DNA from: Candidatus Auribacterota bacterium
GTDB taxonomy: Bacteria; Auribacterota; JAFGBW01; JAFGJP01
Length of the DNA: 14,288 nt
Assembly: GCA_016929035.1 (NCBI GenBank)
Contig: JAFGJP010000275.1
Location: 1 to 14,288, forward strand
Reading direction: 5' to 3'
A program made the translations under genes and the position numbers. Each line of letters begins with the position of its first letter. The stretch's first letter is position 1. This document shows positions 1 through 7,329 of the stretch, one piece after another. The notes under the pieces were generated by a model. The model ran no database searches, had not been told where the DNA came from, and was given only the letters and a program-made list of their open reading frames with translations.

Positions 1-905
1 ATAAAAAAGAGAAAGTATATGCGAAAAAAAGCTTCAGGAAGGTTCCATACCGTGTAATACAGCCCTCTGAAAAGCTTTACCAGGGCATGCAAAGGGTGCG
101 CTGTCACAAAGGCGATGACGCCTGTCGGCTCAAGGGATTGCATTTCAGGGAACATTCTTTTGACAGAAAGATAAAAAACGATGTTTTGCTTATTGCTTAA
201 AAGAACCTGACCGGTTTCCTTTGAGAGATAGATGACATAGGGCGCGGACAGCATGGCTAGAGAAATCAGGAAAAGAAAAGGCTTGAGAGGCTTTTCCCTG
301 AAGCCTTTTTTCTGAAAAACAAGAACGATGAAAAAAAGGATCCCGACAACAATACCCTCTGGCTTGACATAATAGGAGAGCCCGAAGCAAGATGCTGAAG
401 AAAAGGTGGAAAAGAAAGAGGGTTCGTCTTTCAGAAACATCAGGTAGCTTCCGCAGAAAATCAGGAAAGCAAAAATCGTCTCGGTTAGAACTTCGCCGGA
501 AAATCGAAAGAGGAGAGGGTGGAAGAGCATGAAAAGAGATGCCCAGGCAGCTACATTGAAGCCGTAGAGTTTTTTCCCGGCCCTGTATACAGCCAAGCAA
601 AGAAGAATATGGAAAAAAGAAGAGGCCAAAATACCGCCCAGCTCAAAAGAATTGAAATATTTTCCTGTCTGGGGAAAGAATTGATAGAGTGGCTTAAGGA
701 GAAAGGCGCCAATGCCAGCTGAAAATGGGTAAAGTGGGGGGAAAGTTACATCAAGAAGTCCTGATGGTCCTTGATCGAGGAATCTTTCCGAAAGGCAGGC
801 ATAAATGACCCCATCCTTTGTAATAATTCCGTATTTATTGAGCAGCAGAGACTTGGATAATATATAAAAAACAAGCAGGAGAAGGATAAAAGCTTTCTTA
901 TTCAC
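1..905 (-). CDS. GT-C membrane glycosyltransferase, GT39/PMT_2-like (partial, N-terminal part)
   Basis: One uninterrupted frame of 301 codons runs on the minus strand from GTG at 905 to the left edge, so the C-terminus is missing. The first membrane segment is residues 5-22. A periplasm-facing loop with Asp31 in a KDGVIYA context follows, then a PPLYP motif at 56-60. This is the arrangement of GT39/ArnT-type enzymes, which transfer a sugar from a polyprenyl-phosphate donor on the outer face of the inner membrane. Further hydrophobic spans lie near 88-107, 117-133, 142-157, 172-196 and 208-226, with a KPEG motif at 181-184 between two of them. GTG is chosen because no ATG lies between it and the in-frame stop (936-938) and the next ATG (codon 126) would delete the active-site loop. 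No Shine-Dalgarno is visible. Substrate unknown. It is transcribed divergently from the PseG-like gene and resembles the GT-C protein at 12557-14218 in fold class. Confidence 0.75.
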   Translation of the reverse strand, partial: MNKKAFILLLLVFYILSKSLLLNKYGIITKDGVIYACLSERFLDQGPSGLLDVTFPPLYPFSAGIGAFLLKPLYQFFPQTGKYFNSFELGGILASSFFHILLCLAVYRAGKKLYGFNVAAWASLFMLFHPLLFRFSGEVLTETIFAFLIFCGSYLMFLKDEPSFFSTFSSASCFGLSYYVKPEGIVVGILFFIVLVFQKKGFREKPLKPFLFLISLAMLSAPYVIYLSKETGQVLLSNKQNIVFYLSVKRMFPEMQSLEPTGVIAFVTAHPLHALVKLFRGLYYTVWNLPEAFFRIYFLFF

Positions 906-910
906 GTATG

Positions 911-939
911 ATTTTAGGGTTTGTCTGATAACCTGTTAT
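911..939 (-). promoter_or_regulatory. Possible sigma70-type promoter for the partial GT-C gene
   Basis: Read on the minus strand, ATAACA (939-934) and TAAAAT (916-911) are separated by exactly 17 bases. They match the -35 and -10 consensus at 4 of 6 and 5 of 6 positions. Transcription would be expected to begin at about 904-905, on the GTG start codon itself, giving a leaderless mRNA. That fits the absence of a ribosome-binding site. The surrounding 168-bp divergent gap is very A/T-rich, so chance matches are likely. Confidence 0.3.
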
Positions 940-1044
940 TTTTTATAATACAGTTTTCAATTATTAGTATGGTATATTATTTGCTTTTAAAAATATAACA
1001 AATAAATTATGTCAAGCAAAACAGGAAAAAAACCGATTATATTG

Positions 1045-1050
1045 TAGAAT
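1045..1050 (+). promoter_or_regulatory. Possible -10 box upstream of the glycosylation gene run
   Basis: TAGAAT matches the -10 consensus at 5 of 6 positions and lies 23 bases before the ATG at 1074. I could not find a convincing -35 box at the right spacing in the A/T-rich sequence before it. The transcript would have a leader of roughly 16-18 bases without a clear Shine-Dalgarno. Confidence 0.2.
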
Positions 1051-1073
1051 TTTTAAACGTATCGTATTAAGTT

Positions 1074-2144
1074 ATGTGCAGAGCTGTCAGAAAAGAGCCA
1101 ATAGCTATCCGGGTTGATGGGAGCCGTTCCAAGGGAATGGGTCACATCATTCGTATGCTTTCCGTGGCTCGAGAACTGGTGTCATCCGGCATCAGATGTT
1201 TCTTTATAACCAAACCGTTTGAAGAAGGATATTGTCTGATAGAGAAGCAAGGTTTTCCCATCTATCTTATAGACAAGGAATTAGAGAGTCATGAGAACAG
1301 CTTTGCAGTAATGAAGCGGATTCTTGATTCTGAATCATGCCGCCTGATCATTCATGACATTCAGAAAACGACTTACACCTACATGAATAAGCTGAAAAGG
1401 CTCGGGCTTTTTACAATAAACTTTGATGATACGGGTTCCGGGGCTCCTCTTGCTGATATCCTGATCGATCCTTTTGTAAGCGAGGACAAGACAACCCCGG
1501 AAATAAGGAGGTTTTTCGGCCCCAGATATCTTATCCTGAGAGATCAGTTTACCATGAGATCTTCCAGGAAAGTCAGCAGCGATGTAAGAAAAGTCTGCGT
1601 TATGCCAGGAGGAACAGATGCCGGGCGAATGATGGAAAAAGTCGTTTCCTGGATATGCGAACTTCCTGATCATTATGACATCTATGTGATGGCCGGGATG
1701 AGCATGGAATCAAGCAGCAGCGCACTTTATTCAGACCATAATAACAGCATTTTCATGATCCGGGACTGGGATTCCACGCCGGATATTCTCAGGCAGTGCG
1801 ATCTCAGCATCACTTCAGGAGGAGTATCCATGTGTGAATCCTGTGCTCTTGGAGTGCCTACCCTCGCTGTGGCCCAGGTAGAGCACGAGATCTCGAATAT
1901 TGAGCAGTTCTCAAGCAAACAGGCTGTTCTCTCTCTCGGGAAAGCACAGGACCTTCGAAGGGATGTCTTCAGGGATGTTTTTGTGCGGCTGGAGAAAGCC
2001 GCCCGCTTTCGTCAGGTTCTTTCAGAATGCGGAAGAAAGACGGTTGACGGTTTGGGGAAAAAGCGCGTTGTCCGGATCATCAAGAATTTTTACCGGGAAA
2101 TCAGATCCTCGCAGGACATGCTTCTCAAAGTCGCTGTTAACTGA
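1074..2144 (+). CDS. PseG/SpsG-family sugar-nucleotide hydrolase or GT-B glycosyltransferase (COG3980-like)
   Basis: 356 residues, no signal peptide, two-domain GT-B layout. The N-terminal domain has the signature IRVDGS at 12-17 and GMGHIIR at 21-27. His24 is the position of the catalytic His of PseG, which removes UDP from UDP-2,4-diacetamido-2,4,6-trideoxy-L-altrose during pseudaminic acid synthesis. The C-terminal domain has PGGTD at 178-182 and SGGVSMCE...LGVP at 248-262, the nucleotide-binding loops of this family. The Asn-Gln pair that usually follows in PseG/MurG relatives is replaced by His-Glu in AQVEHE, so the donor site may differ. ATG at 1074 is the only ATG upstream of the catalytic motif, and no good Shine-Dalgarno precedes it. 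First gene of the plus-strand run; the downstream Maf and aminotransferase genes support a role in nonulosonate-like or amino-sugar glycosylation. It could instead be a true glycosyltransferase. Other Pse pathway genes are absent from the window. Confidence 0.72.
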   Translation: MCRAVRKEPIAIRVDGSRSKGMGHIIRMLSVARELVSSGIRCFFITKPFEEGYCLIEKQGFPIYLIDKELESHENSFAVMKRILDSESCRLIIHDIQKTTYTYMNKLKRLGLFTINFDDTGSGAPLADILIDPFVSEDKTTPEIRRFFGPRYLILRDQFTMRSSRKVSSDVRKVCVMPGGTDAGRMMEKVVSWICELPDHYDIYVMAGMSMESSSSALYSDHNNSIFMIRDWDSTPDILRQCDLSITSGGVSMCESCALGVPTLAVAQVEHEISNIEQFSSKQAVLSLGKAQDLRRDVFRDVFVRLEKAARFRQVLSECGRKTVDGLGKKRVVRIIKNFYREIRSSQDMLLKVAVN

Positions 2145-2205
2145 AGTCTTTTTGTTTTGGGGTTGATAAGACATTTTCTCATAGCACAGAAAAGACAGGT
2201 GTTTT

Positions 2206-3417
2206 ATGTCCGATATCCTGATGATGATTGGCGCCGGTATCATGCAGTACCCGGCTATCGAGGTAGCCAGGAAAGCTGGCTACAGCGTTGTTGCTGTAGA
2301 CGGCAATCTTCGAGCTGTCGGTAAAGAGATAGCTGATTTTTTTCTCAATGCTGATATCAGCCGCTGGGAAGATGTGCTGCGTCTTGCAGAGAAGTTCCAC
2401 AAAGATGTCTCTCCCATAGGTGGCGTAATAACTGTTGGGACAGACTTTTCGTATACAGTAGCCAAGGTTGCCGAGAGATTCGGGCTTGTCGGCGTTTCGC
2501 CTGAAACGGCGCTCGCCGCGACAAGAAAAGATATCATGAGAAAAAGGTTAAAGGAAAAGTATGTGCCGTGTCCGGATTTTGACGTAGCGGCTTCTCTTCA
2601 GGAAGCAAGAGGCGTCTTCCGAAGTTTGGGAAACGAATGTGTCATCAAGCCGGTCGACAATATGGGAGCAAGAGGCGTGTGTCTTGTCAGAAACGAAAAA
2701 GAGCTGGATGCCGCTTTCCCGAAGGCGATTGCCTTCAGCCGGATCGGGCGCGTTATTATCGAAAAGTACATGGAAGGTCCTGAGCTTAGCGTTGACACAC
2801 TTATTTGTGACGGGCAGGTCTATCTTCTCACAGTGGCTGACAGGATCATCAGCGGAAAGCCCTATTTTATTGAAAAAGGACATACGATCCCTTCATCGCT
2901 TTCCGAGGAGGCGATTGGAAACGTGTTTGACGTGATGAAGAAGGGGATTCATGCTCTTGGCATTACTGTCGGGGCGTCCAAGGCGGATATGAAAGTGACT
3001 CCGCAGGGGCCTATGATAGGGGAGATGACAGCTCGTCTGAGCGGGGGCTTTCATTCCCAGTACACTGATCCGCTGGCAACGGGGATGAATTCTATAAAAG
3101 CGGCTGTCGACATAGCCATGGGTAAACCTCTCGATAAAGTGGACATTACTCCGAAGTTTCACAGAGGTGCCTGTGAAAGGTCGATTTATCCTGACCCCGG
3201 AAAGGTCGTGAAGATCTCAGGCATCGAAGATGCCCTGAACATGAAGGGGATTGAGAGAATTTTTCTCAATGTCAGAGTAGGAGAAAATCTGTATCCCGTG
3301 ACGTCGAACATGGGGAAAGCCGGGCATGTGATCGCATGGGGGTATACGCGCGAAGAAGCGATCGACAATTGTGAAAAAGCTCTAAGAAAAATCCGGATCG
3401 ATACGGTGGCCGCATGA
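2206..3417 (+). CDS. ATP-grasp carboxylate-amine ligase-like protein
   Basis: 403 residues, cytosolic. The N-terminal pre-ATP-grasp Rossmann-like domain begins MMIGAGIMQ (6-14) and continues to a strand ending VAVDGN (29-34). The ATP-grasp domain has VIKPVDNMGARG at 146-157, with Lys148 as the expected nucleotide lysine followed by the glycine-rich loop. EKYMEGPELSVD is at 186-197, and the metal-binding end has Asp261 and GEMTARLSGG at 272-281. The C-terminal 100 residues resemble the extra domain of amino-acid ligases of the PurK/BL00235 type. Such enzymes activate a carboxylate as acyl-phosphate and join it to an amine. The substrates cannot be read from the sequence. Its neighbours suggest acylation or aminoacylation of an amino sugar, but this is inference. 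An AGGTG ribosome-binding site lies 4 bases before the ATG. The stop overlaps the next start by 4 bp (ATGA), indicating translational coupling. Confidence 0.8.
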   Translation: MSDILMMIGAGIMQYPAIEVARKAGYSVVAVDGNLRAVGKEIADFFLNADISRWEDVLRLAEKFHKDVSPIGGVITVGTDFSYTVAKVAERFGLVGVSPETALAATRKDIMRKRLKEKYVPCPDFDVAASLQEARGVFRSLGNECVIKPVDNMGARGVCLVRNEKELDAAFPKAIAFSRIGRVIIEKYMEGPELSVDTLICDGQVYLLTVADRIISGKPYFIEKGHTIPSSLSEEAIGNVFDVMKKGIHALGITVGASKADMKVTPQGPMIGEMTARLSGGFHSQYTDPLATGMNSIKAAVDIAMGKPLDKVDITPKFHRGACERSIYPDPGKVVKISGIEDALNMKGIERIFLNVRVGENLYPVTSNMGKAGHVIAWGYTREEAIDNCEKALRKIRIDTVAA

Positions 3418-5693
3418 ACCTGTATGTTTACATGATACTCCATGGAAACCTGTCTTTTTCAAGTATTCCGACAAGCCAGTATTCGATAGTCCTTGATACC
3501 TGCTACTGGCCTGTTCTTGAGATGGTCAGAAAGGGCTTTAAACTGGGACTGGAATTTCCTGCAGAAACCCTTGAAGAAATCAATAAAATCGATCCGTCAT
3601 TTATATCGGAGCTGAAAAAGCTGTGGGAACAGAAGAAATGCGACTTTATCGGCTCAGGATACACGCAGTCTGTTTTTCCTCTTATTCCCTTTGACGTCAA
3701 CATGAAAAATCTTAACCTGGGGAAAAGCCTTTATAAAAAATTCTTTAAAAAAGCACCCCTAATGGCCTTTTTGAATGAAATGACCTATTCCGAAGCTCTT
3801 CCTTCTCTTTATGCCAGGGAAGGATATGAGTCGATTATCATGGACTGGGACAATGCGGCTGAGTTTAATGATTATACGGACGAGCTCCGCTACCGGACGG
3901 CTTATGTGCGGGTCAACGGCAAGCGCATTAGTCTCCTGTGGAACAGCTCTCTCAACTCATACAAGTTCCAGCGCTGCATCTATAATCGTATTCCCCTTGA
4001 CGAGTATACCAGGAACATCATTTCTCACCGGAGCCCGGAATTCGACAGATCCCTGATACTTTACGGAACAGACTGGGAAATGTTCAATTACCGGCCGGTG
4101 ACCGGAGAAGTCATGCGCGGAGAGGTTGAAAAGATCCGGATGATCCTTGAATCTCTTCTCGCAAAACCAGGGATCAGCCTTGTCAGGCCATCGGAGGTCT
4201 TTGAAAAGATTCCGCCGGTCGAAGAAGTTGCTATCAGCTCCTCCGAGTGTCCCATTCCGTGCAAGAACAGAGATGATTACAATGTCATCCGGTGGGCCGT
4301 GAGCGGAAGGGATGACGTGCAGATCAACACACAGTGTTATCGCCTCTATAATCATCTGAAAGACCTTGAGGCCATAGACGGCGGCTCGGCAGATGTCAGC
4401 GGCCTTTGGAAAAGCCTGTGTCATCTCTGGGGGAGCGATTACCGAACGAAGACGACCAACGAGAAGCATTATTACTTCCGGAATAATATGGGAGAAAAGC
4501 TGACGCGAGCGATTATGTTGAAGGAAAAAAAGATCAAAAAAATAGCGCCCAAAGGGGATTTTATCATAATGAACACAACAGGATTTCCTCTGAAAAATGA
4601 GCCTGTGGAATTCGTCCTTCAGTTTCCAAGGGGTGCGTACAAAAAGCCGAGCATAGGGATCGAGACGACGAAAGGACCTCTTCTCTCTCAGTGTGAAGAA
4701 TTTTCTCTTTACCGCGATGGAAGCATACGCTCTGTGAAGATCGTTGCCGAGGCGAGCCTTGATGCGATGGAAAAAATCTCCTGCCGCCTGTTTGAGAGAG
4801 AAAAAAAGAGCTCGTCAGACGGCCTCATACGGATTGACAGGGATTTTATCAATATCGATACACCGGAAGTCTATTTGTCTTTGTGTAAGGCCACGGGAGC
4901 TGATATCCGCGAACTCATATTTAAAAATATCTGTGAAAAACCGCTCATCAAGTATCTTCCGCCTGTTTACTTTGACCATATCGGCCATTCTCATGACTAT
5001 TACTCCGGATGGAACCAGTACTGTACCGGAGAAGGACAGATCTTTAACGATACGATGAGCGTGACCCAGAGCTTTGAGAGAATCGATTATCCCATTCGAA
5101 CCCCTGTTTATTTCACCATGGAGCTTCCGTTCGGCAGGTGCCTGAAAACCGTGTATACGTATACGCATTGGCCGAGGGTCGACATCCGGTTCCAGTTTGC
5201 TTTTTTTGACCTGAACCCGGTTTATTTCAGGGCAGGGATCACAACGCTCAATCCGGAAGCATTTGACAAAGAAAGCCTGTCTTTTGCTACTGTTAACGGG
5301 GCAGACATGGTGGAAAGATTCCCTCTCACAGGCCACAGGGTGATGCACAACAGCCCTGTTGTGCCTTTTTCATCAGGAACGACATGCCTGGGATCCACGG
5401 AGGGCTGGGTTGATATTTCCGACAAGGACAAGTCTCTTGCCATCATCAGCGATAAGTCAGATCTTTACAGCGTGCCTATGATAGAGTATGAAGAGATCAA
5501 CTCCAGGTATCTTCTTCGCGTTTACAATTCCCTCAGCGAATCTGATGAGACAGGTCGAGTTTTATGGAGGGGACATGATGAGATCACTTTTGTGTATTAC
5601 GGGCACAATAATCGCATCGATGATATCAGGAAAAAGGCGGCAGCCGTGAATCGAAAAGTCCTGGTCGTGTCCAGGACCGGATGCATCAAATAA
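3414..5693 (+). CDS. GH57-like (GH57/GH38 superfamily) glycoside hydrolase or glucanotransferase, divergent
   Basis: 759 residues, no signal peptide, so probably cytosolic. The N-terminal 270 residues follow the GH57 order of motifs. A His-containing start is at 9-13 (LHGNL, where GH57 usually has HQP). GSGYTQSVFPLIP at 80-92 corresponds to motif 2 (normally with His-Pro). FLNEM at 119-123 places Glu122 where the nucleophile is expected. YGTDWEMF at 217-224 places Asp220 at the acid/base position. The remaining ~480 residues are rich in predicted beta strands, as in the C-terminal sandwiches of GH57 glucanotransferases and GH38 mannosidases. Family members cleave or rearrange alpha-glycosidic bonds. 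The substrate is unknown, and a cytosolic glycosidase in a Maf/PseG locus is unexpected. The start overlaps the ATP-grasp stop by 4 bp and is preceded by a GGTGG ribosome-binding site. It could also be a polysaccharide-deacetylase-like barrel without glycosidase activity, but the paired Glu and Asp argue against that. Confidence 0.65.
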   Translation: MNLYVYMILHGNLSFSSIPTSQYSIVLDTCYWPVLEMVRKGFKLGLEFPAETLEEINKIDPSFISELKKLWEQKKCDFIGSGYTQSVFPLIPFDVNMKNLNLGKSLYKKFFKKAPLMAFLNEMTYSEALPSLYAREGYESIIMDWDNAAEFNDYTDELRYRTAYVRVNGKRISLLWNSSLNSYKFQRCIYNRIPLDEYTRNIISHRSPEFDRSLILYGTDWEMFNYRPVTGEVMRGEVEKIRMILESLLAKPGISLVRPSEVFEKIPPVEEVAISSSECPIPCKNRDDYNVIRWAVSGRDDVQINTQCYRLYNHLKDLEAIDGGSADVSGLWKSLCHLWGSDYRTKTTNEKHYYFRNNMGEKLTRAIMLKEKKIKKIAPKGDFIIMNTTGFPLKNEPVEFVLQFPRGAYKKPSIGIETTKGPLLSQCEEFSLYRDGSIRSVKIVAEASLDAMEKISCRLFEREKKSSSDGLIRIDRDFINIDTPEVYLSLCKATGADIRELIFKNICEKPLIKYLPPVYFDHIGHSHDYYSGWNQYCTGEGQIFNDTMSVTQSFERIDYPIRTPVYFTMELPFGRCLKTVYTYTHWPRVDIRFQFAFFDLNPVYFRAGITTLNPEAFDKESLSFATVNGADMVERFPLTGHRVMHNSPVVPFSSGTTCLGSTEGWVDISDKDKSLAIISDKSDLYSVPMIEYEEINSRYLLRVYNSLSESDETGRVLWRGHDEITFVYYGHNNRIDDIRKKAAAVNRKVLVVSRTGCIK

Positions 5694-5718
5694 AAAACCT
5701 TTGCAGGCATTTGATGTA
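5682..5718 (+). other. Stem-loop over the stop codon of the GH57-like gene
   Basis: CATCAAAT (5684-5691) and ATTTGATG (5709-5716) are a perfect 8-bp inverted repeat, extendable by a G-U and a T-A pair to 10 bp, with a 17-base loop. The left arm contains the end of the GH57-like gene, including the first base of its TAA, and the right arm lies 18 bases before the Maf ATG at 5737. There is no T-tract after it, so it is unlikely to be an intrinsic terminator. It could modulate RNA stability or coupling within the operon. Confidence 0.3.
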
Positions 5719-5736
5719 AAAACAGGATCTGACAGA

Positions 5737-7293
5737 ATGAACGCTTTACTTTCCCAGTTCAAGCCGTATGAAAAAATATATTTCAAAAACCTGCAGGTTC
5801 TGCAGGAAAAACATTCTCCTCTCGTTCCTTTGCTGAGCTGCCCTTTTTTTTCTGAAAAAGTGGAAGCCTTCAACACAAAGGACGGGCTTCCGACCCTTTC
5901 CCTTGACGGTCGCCTGCTTCATAGCCGGAGGCACCCTCTCCGGGAAGCGGATAAATTTTGCGAGTCAAACAGGATCCGCCCTGATGATTTCATTATCCTT
6001 TACGGATATGGTCTCGGCTACCATGTTCACGCCATATCGCGCCTTCTGGGAGAAGGGGGCTTTCTTTATGTTGTCGAGTGCAATCATGACATCCTGAGGG
6101 CCGCGTTCATGCTGGTCGACCAGACCGAGGTCATGAGTCAAGACAATGTCTTTATCATTACCGGAGCTGACGACAGGGATGTTGCGCTCCGGCTTGACAA
6201 CGAAGTCTTCTGGGCTTTTGAAAATATCGAGGATGAGAGAAAAAAAGTCCTTTTTTTTAATCCTTCTCTTGAACTCATTCCGAGAAGATTTTCCCGGATC
6301 AATGACGTTTTTGAACTTTTTTCCTTCCAGAGGCGGGCGCGCTACAGCCTGGGAGAAAAAATGATCAGCAACCTGCAGCGAAACATTCCAGGCCTTCTGG
6401 AAGCCTGCTCCGTTTCAAGCCTTTTTGGAAAATTTGCCGATGTTCCCGGCTTTCTCGTGGGAGCAGGACCCGGGCTCGATAAAACCATTCATTTTCTTGA
6501 TAAGTTCAGGGAAAAGGCGGTGATCTTTGCCGTCGATTCAGCATGCCAGCCTCTTTACAGCCGCGGGATTATCCCAGATTTTGTTGTCTGCGTTGATCCC
6601 AAGGATGAGACGATTCTCAATTTTCAGGATATTGCGGAGCTCTCGAATCTCATTGTTCTTCCAACGGTGTGTGCCGATGTGCTGGATCTGAAGAAGTCGC
6701 GCCTTTTTACAGCTGTCCAGGAAAAAAGCCTTGTTCAGGACATCTGCGGAACGCTTCTGGATTCAAAAGGATTGACCCAGGCCGGGGGATCTGTTTCCTG
6801 TATCATGTTTGACCTGGCCGCGAAGATGGGAGTGAACCCCGTGCTGCTTGCCGGCATGGACTACGGCTTTCCGGGGTGGAAGTCGTATGCCGTGATGACG
6901 CCCGAGTATAAAAAGCTGGCTTCATCCATTTCCCGTTTCAATTCCATGGAGACCATGAGCTACAACTTCATCAGAAGTCAGAAAGTCATGTATCTCGAAA
7001 ATACAAGCGGCATACCCATTCCGACATATCAGAGCCTTTACAGCTATGCCCGCGGAATGGAGCAGCTGATCAAGCAGCATGACGATACAGCTGTCTACAA
7101 TCTTTTTTCAGATGGCGTCTATCTCGAGGGCACGAAGAGTATGTTTTTTGAGGAGGAGCTGGATGAGCTCCTGAAAGAAAATGTCGATAAGGAGAATATC
7201 ATCAGCCAGGCAAAGAGCGATGATCTGACAGAAGATGACAAAAAAGCTTTGCTGGCCGTTGCGAAGATGGACCCGTCTCAGATAAAATGGTAA
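5737..7293 (+). CDS. Maf-type motility-associated glycosyltransferase (DUF115/MptE-like family)
   Basis: 518 residues from ATG 5737, cytosolic. The frame is open from a TTG at 5701, but that codon has no ribosome-binding site, whereas AGGA lies 9 bases before the ATG. The N-terminal domain holds LHSRRHP and a YGYGLGYHVHA motif followed by VVECN, as in the Maf N-terminal fold. The central DUF115 domain has GFLVGAGPGLDK at 238-249, AVDSA at 265-269, GIIPDFVVCVDP after it, AGGSVS at 349-354 and GMDYGF at 373-378. In Campylobacter, Aeromonas and Clostridium, Maf proteins attach pseudaminic or legionaminic acid to flagellin serines and threonines before export. Here it follows PseG-like, ATP-grasp and GH57-like genes and precedes an aminotransferase, so it is the likely transferase of the locus. 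It is somewhat shorter than many Maf proteins, and the C-terminal tail is acidic and helical. No flagellin gene is present, so the acceptor could be another surface protein. Confidence 0.8.
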   Translation: MNALLSQFKPYEKIYFKNLQVLQEKHSPLVPLLSCPFFSEKVEAFNTKDGLPTLSLDGRLLHSRRHPLREADKFCESNRIRPDDFIILYGYGLGYHVHAISRLLGEGGFLYVVECNHDILRAAFMLVDQTEVMSQDNVFIITGADDRDVALRLDNEVFWAFENIEDERKKVLFFNPSLELIPRRFSRINDVFELFSFQRRARYSLGEKMISNLQRNIPGLLEACSVSSLFGKFADVPGFLVGAGPGLDKTIHFLDKFREKAVIFAVDSACQPLYSRGIIPDFVVCVDPKDETILNFQDIAELSNLIVLPTVCADVLDLKKSRLFTAVQEKSLVQDICGTLLDSKGLTQAGGSVSCIMFDLAAKMGVNPVLLAGMDYGFPGWKSYAVMTPEYKKLASSISRFNSMETMSYNFIRSQKVMYLENTSGIPIPTYQSLYSYARGMEQLIKQHDDTAVYNLFSDGVYLEGTKSMFFEEELDELLKENVDKENIISQAKSDDLTEDDKKALLAVAKMDPSQIKW

Positions 7294-7329
7294 TTTAAAA
7301 CATCATTAAAATAATACTGAGTTGAAAGC

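Noticed and set aside
190..600. 136-codon open frame on the minus strand
   Set aside because: It lies in another frame of the GT-C gene at 1-905, whose hydrophobic, motif-bearing frame is open across the whole region.
3957..4469. 170-codon minus-strand open frame under the GH57-like gene
   Set aside because: No motif, no ribosome-binding site and complete overlap with a well-supported gene on the other strand.
4815..5348. 177-codon minus-strand open frame under the GH57-like gene
   Set aside because: Opposite-strand shadow without recognisable domain or start context.
5701..5736. Longer Maf gene from a TTG start
   Set aside because: The TTG has no ribosome-binding site and falls inside the stem-loop, while the ATG at 5737 has AGGA at a usable spacing and begins the family-like N-terminus.
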